From Echinicola rosea (GTDB lineage Bacteria; Bacteroidota; Bacteroidia; Cytophagales; Cyclobacteriaceae), in the NCBI RefSeq assembly GCF_005281475.1, contig NZ_CP040106.1, positions 5,074,001 through 5,138,000 on the forward strand: 64,000 nt of DNA. Reading direction: 5' to 3'. A program made the translations under genes and the position numbers. Shown here one piece after another: positions 63,193-64,000 of this stretch. The first letter of the stretch is position 1. Every line of letters starts with the position of its first letter. A model generated the notes under the pieces. The model made no database searches. It saw only the letters and a program-made list of their open reading frames with translations, and was not told the DNA's origin.

Positions 63193-64000
63193 TTAATTAT
63201 CCTTACTTATCAAATTCAATTTATCCAGTTTATTTCTAAGAGGTTTGTATTCAATAATGATTTTATCGTCTTCCTCAATTCTTACTCGACCAGAATTTAC
63301 ATCACCTAAAGAAAATCCCACTTTTAATTTTCCTGATTTTATTTCATACTTCTTAAGGTAATTGATTTTAGAGGTAGCCTTAAATTCGTTGCTAATATCT
63401 AAATTATTTTCCTCTACTATATCAACCAAATATTCCGGATTTCCCCAAAACCTATCTCCTATTTCATTTAATCTAACAACTTTACCATTTCCTTCGATAA
63501 ATTTAAATACCTCTTCTCTAAAAGAATCTATTTCATATTTCTGAGAAGTCTCATTATTTATAGGCAATTCAACTATTTTAATTAGCTTTAAAAATGATTC
63601 CGTATAGATATTATTTTTTTCTACAAGCTTTGCACCGATCCAATTTTCACCAAAATAATTAGAGACCGTTCCTGTATTTGGTTGGGCTAAATTTAAATAA
63701 CGATCATTCTTTTTCTCAAAGTCTTGTAATGATATTTTAGCCGCCATAGCAAGTTTTTCGGTATTAATTACCATCGTTTTATTGACAGTAAATTTTCCAT
63801 CTTCTCTTTTGTTAAAAATCACTCCTTCAGTGTCTCTAACAAGAAATATTCCTACGTAGGTATTAGAATCATTTAATGAATACTCTGTATAAACAAAATA
63901 CCCTCCCGTAGCAAATGGGACACCTTGGATGATTTTCACCATTTCTTTAATAGTTTCCATCGAAAATCTAAAAAACTGCCCATCTGTTTTTGAGCATACA
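63193..64000 (-). CDS. NdpA-like 37-kDa nucleoid-associated protein (5' end outside window)
   Basis: The frame remains open at base 64000, with sequence before the first Met (SKTDGQFFRFSMETIKEMVKII), so the N-terminus is beyond the edge. The visible part has GGYFVYTEYSLNDSNTYVGIFLVRD, INTEKLAMAAKISLQDFEKKNDRYLNLAQPN, and SNYFGENWIGAKLV, the middle motifs of the NdpA/YejK nucleoid-associated family. Ends two bases before the membrane protein gene. Such proteins bind DNA, but the two-gene layout is not one I can name. Confidence 0.72.
   Translation of the reverse strand, partial: VCSKTDGQFFRFSMETIKEMVKIIQGVPFATGGYFVYTEYSLNDSNTYVGIFLVRDTEGVIFNKREDGKFTVNKTMVINTEKLAMAAKISLQDFEKKNDRYLNLAQPNTGTVSNYFGENWIGAKLVEKNNIYTESFLKLIKIVELPINNETSQKYEIDSFREEVFKFIEGNGKVVRLNEIGDRFWGNPEYLVDIVEENNLDISNEFKATSKINYLKKYEIKSGKLKVGFSLGDVNSGRVRIEEDDKIIIEYKPLRNKLDKLNLISKDN

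Noticed and set aside
36001..64000. Second copy of the tmRNA 3' end as attR
   Set aside because: Looked for by eye; no matching GGTTCGACTCCCTGCAGCTC block was found in the window.
1..64000. CRISPR arrays, rRNA, tRNA genes, insertion sequences
   Set aside because: No regular repeat-spacer pattern, no rRNA or tRNA sequences other than the tRNA-like part of ssrA, and no transposase frames were seen.

Overview
The window looks like chromosome from a Bacteroidota bacterium of the order Cytophagales (Cyclobacteriaceae-like). Evidence: the type IX secretion gene sprA, SusC/SusD-type outer membrane proteins, Bacteroidota-only families (DUF4292, DUF4837, DUF6520-like), promoters of the TTTG-N19-TAnnTTTG type, and a tmRNA tag ending in NYAMAA. 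Family names come from recognising motifs by eye; no database was searched.

Left part (1-35.4 kb) is ordinary core genome. On the minus strand: a glycosyltransferase cut by the window edge, ybaB, hisS, three related small lipoproteins and an isocitrate dehydrogenase. On the plus strand: typA, an enoyl-CoA hydratase, a polysaccharide flippase, a GH105 pectin-side-chain hydrolase, dut, an envelope group (TPR protein, DUF4292 lipoprotein, EnvC-like protein), tatA, gatA, an MltD-like transglycosylase, a DUF4837 lipoprotein, maeB, ruvA, sprA, gcvH, a VanZ-like protein and two tandem TonB-like proteins. The tmRNA gene ssrA follows at 35.67-36.08 kb.

Middle part (36-52.7 kb) is an integrative and conjugative element of the Bacteroidetes Tra type inserted at the 3' end of ssrA. 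A large serine recombinase reads toward ssrA and its last codons lie inside the tmRNA gene. Next come a RadC-like protein and a tightly overlapping minus-strand transfer operon (traE, F, G, three TerB/TraI-like paralogues, J, K, L, M, N and a tail gene). A kinase with a small upstream partner, RteC and a CRP-like regulator with a long extra domain follow. No relaxase, coupling protein or right attachment site is visible, so the element probably extends past the window or is incomplete. A nearly identical 25-base motif lies about 50 bp upstream of both the recombinase operon and the tra operon, a candidate shared control site.

Right part (52.9-60.5 kb) is a second module, possibly element cargo: a MauE-like membrane protein and a small exported DUF6520-like protein on plus, facing a TlpA-like protein, SusC and SusD on minus. 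The CRP-like regulator is divergent from this module, and a 16-base palindrome lies between them. Its C-terminal 300 residues resemble a class I terpene synthase that has lost its metal-binding motifs. From about 60.5 kb the DNA is visibly A+T-rich and holds a small Cro/C1-type HTH protein and a two-gene operon (NdpA-like nucleoid-associated protein, cut by the right edge, plus a four-helix membrane protein), a plausible uncharacterised defence or stress pair.
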